Shown piece by piece: positions 5,984 through 6,029 of a stretch of DNA of 6,029 nucleotides. A program made the position numbers and the translations under genes. The first letter of the stretch is position 1. Each line of letters starts with the position of its first letter. The stretch is taken from positions 1 through 6,029 of the forward strand of contig SDWK01000665.1 in assembly GCA_004195335.1 (NCBI GenBank), written 5' to 3'. This DNA comes from Shewanella sp. (GTDB lineage: Bacteria; Pseudomonadota; Gammaproteobacteria; Enterobacterales; Shewanellaceae). The notes under the pieces are model-generated. The model had not been told where the DNA came from. It worked only from the letters and a program-made list of their open reading frames with translations, and did not search any database.

Positions 5984-6029
5984 ATCGTCCTCTCAAGCTC
6001 AATCTGAGACAGGAACACCTCCCAATAAG
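5976..6029 (+). CDS. 5' fragment of probable sensor histidine kinase (runs off window)
   Basis: An ATG at 5976 overlaps the last 8 nt of the response regulator gene in another frame and stays open for 18 codons to the window edge (MSKSSSQAQS, then ETGTPPNK). The visible residues form only a polar, Ser/Gln-rich cytoplasmic tail with no diagnostic motif. The call rests on context: an overlapping gene directly after a PhoP/QseB-like regulator is nearly always its sensor kinase, and translational coupling would suit a stoichiometric pair. No strong ribosome-binding site is visible; AGTAAG (5969-5974) is weak. The absence of a membrane helix so near the start is normal, since the first one may follow. 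Confidence 0.65.
   Translation, partial: MSKSSSQAQSETGTPPNK

Overview
The window reads as ordinary chromosomal sequence from a Gram-negative gammaproteobacterium, most likely Shewanella or a close marine relative. The basis is the combination of an outer-membrane porin ending in phenylalanine, a protein with a GlyGly-CTERM (rhombosortase-type) tail, a PepSY/two-component module and an MCP of the kind common in that group. This placement comes from protein family resemblance seen by eye, not from a database search. The first 19 bases are not genomic: they match the Tn5/Nextera mosaic-end sequence used in library preparation, so the left edge is a contig end carrying untrimmed adapter.

Layout, left to right. 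(1) Bases 27-1166: a porin-like beta-barrel protein whose promoter is lost at the contig edge, followed by two hairpins, the second a textbook Rho-independent terminator. (2) Bases 1339-2970: a complete methyl-accepting chemotaxis protein with its own terminator. (3) Bases 3147-3398: a small zinc-ribbon protein of unknown role, preceded by a perfect TATAAT hexamer and followed by a hairpin. (4) Bases 3399-3635: intergenic, with no convincing gene. (5) Bases 3636-4652, minus strand: a secreted protein with a C-terminal GlyGly-CTERM sorting tail, resembling the 'choice-of-anchor H' family. (6) Bases 4653-4935: a divergent regulatory region with candidate promoters, a repeated AACGTT palindrome and a possible 21-codon ORF. 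(7) Bases 4936 to the right end, plus strand: a small exported PepSY protein, a PhoP/QseB-like OmpR-family response regulator, and the first 18 codons of an overlapping gene that is very probably the cognate sensor kinase.

The last three genes look like one operon: a 25-nt gap, then an 8-nt overlap. A periplasmic PepSY protein may modulate the sensor, which would phosphorylate the regulator at Asp51. The GlyGly-CTERM gene diverges from this operon and is a natural candidate target, but no recognised operator was seen. The porin, MCP and zinc-ribbon genes appear to be separate transcription units. I found no CRISPR, tRNA, rRNA, insertion sequence, prophage or defence system, and nothing that clearly amounts to a new multi-gene system. 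The most useful observations are the adapter artefact, the GlyGly-CTERM protein with its unusually long pre-signal segment, and the divergent control region.
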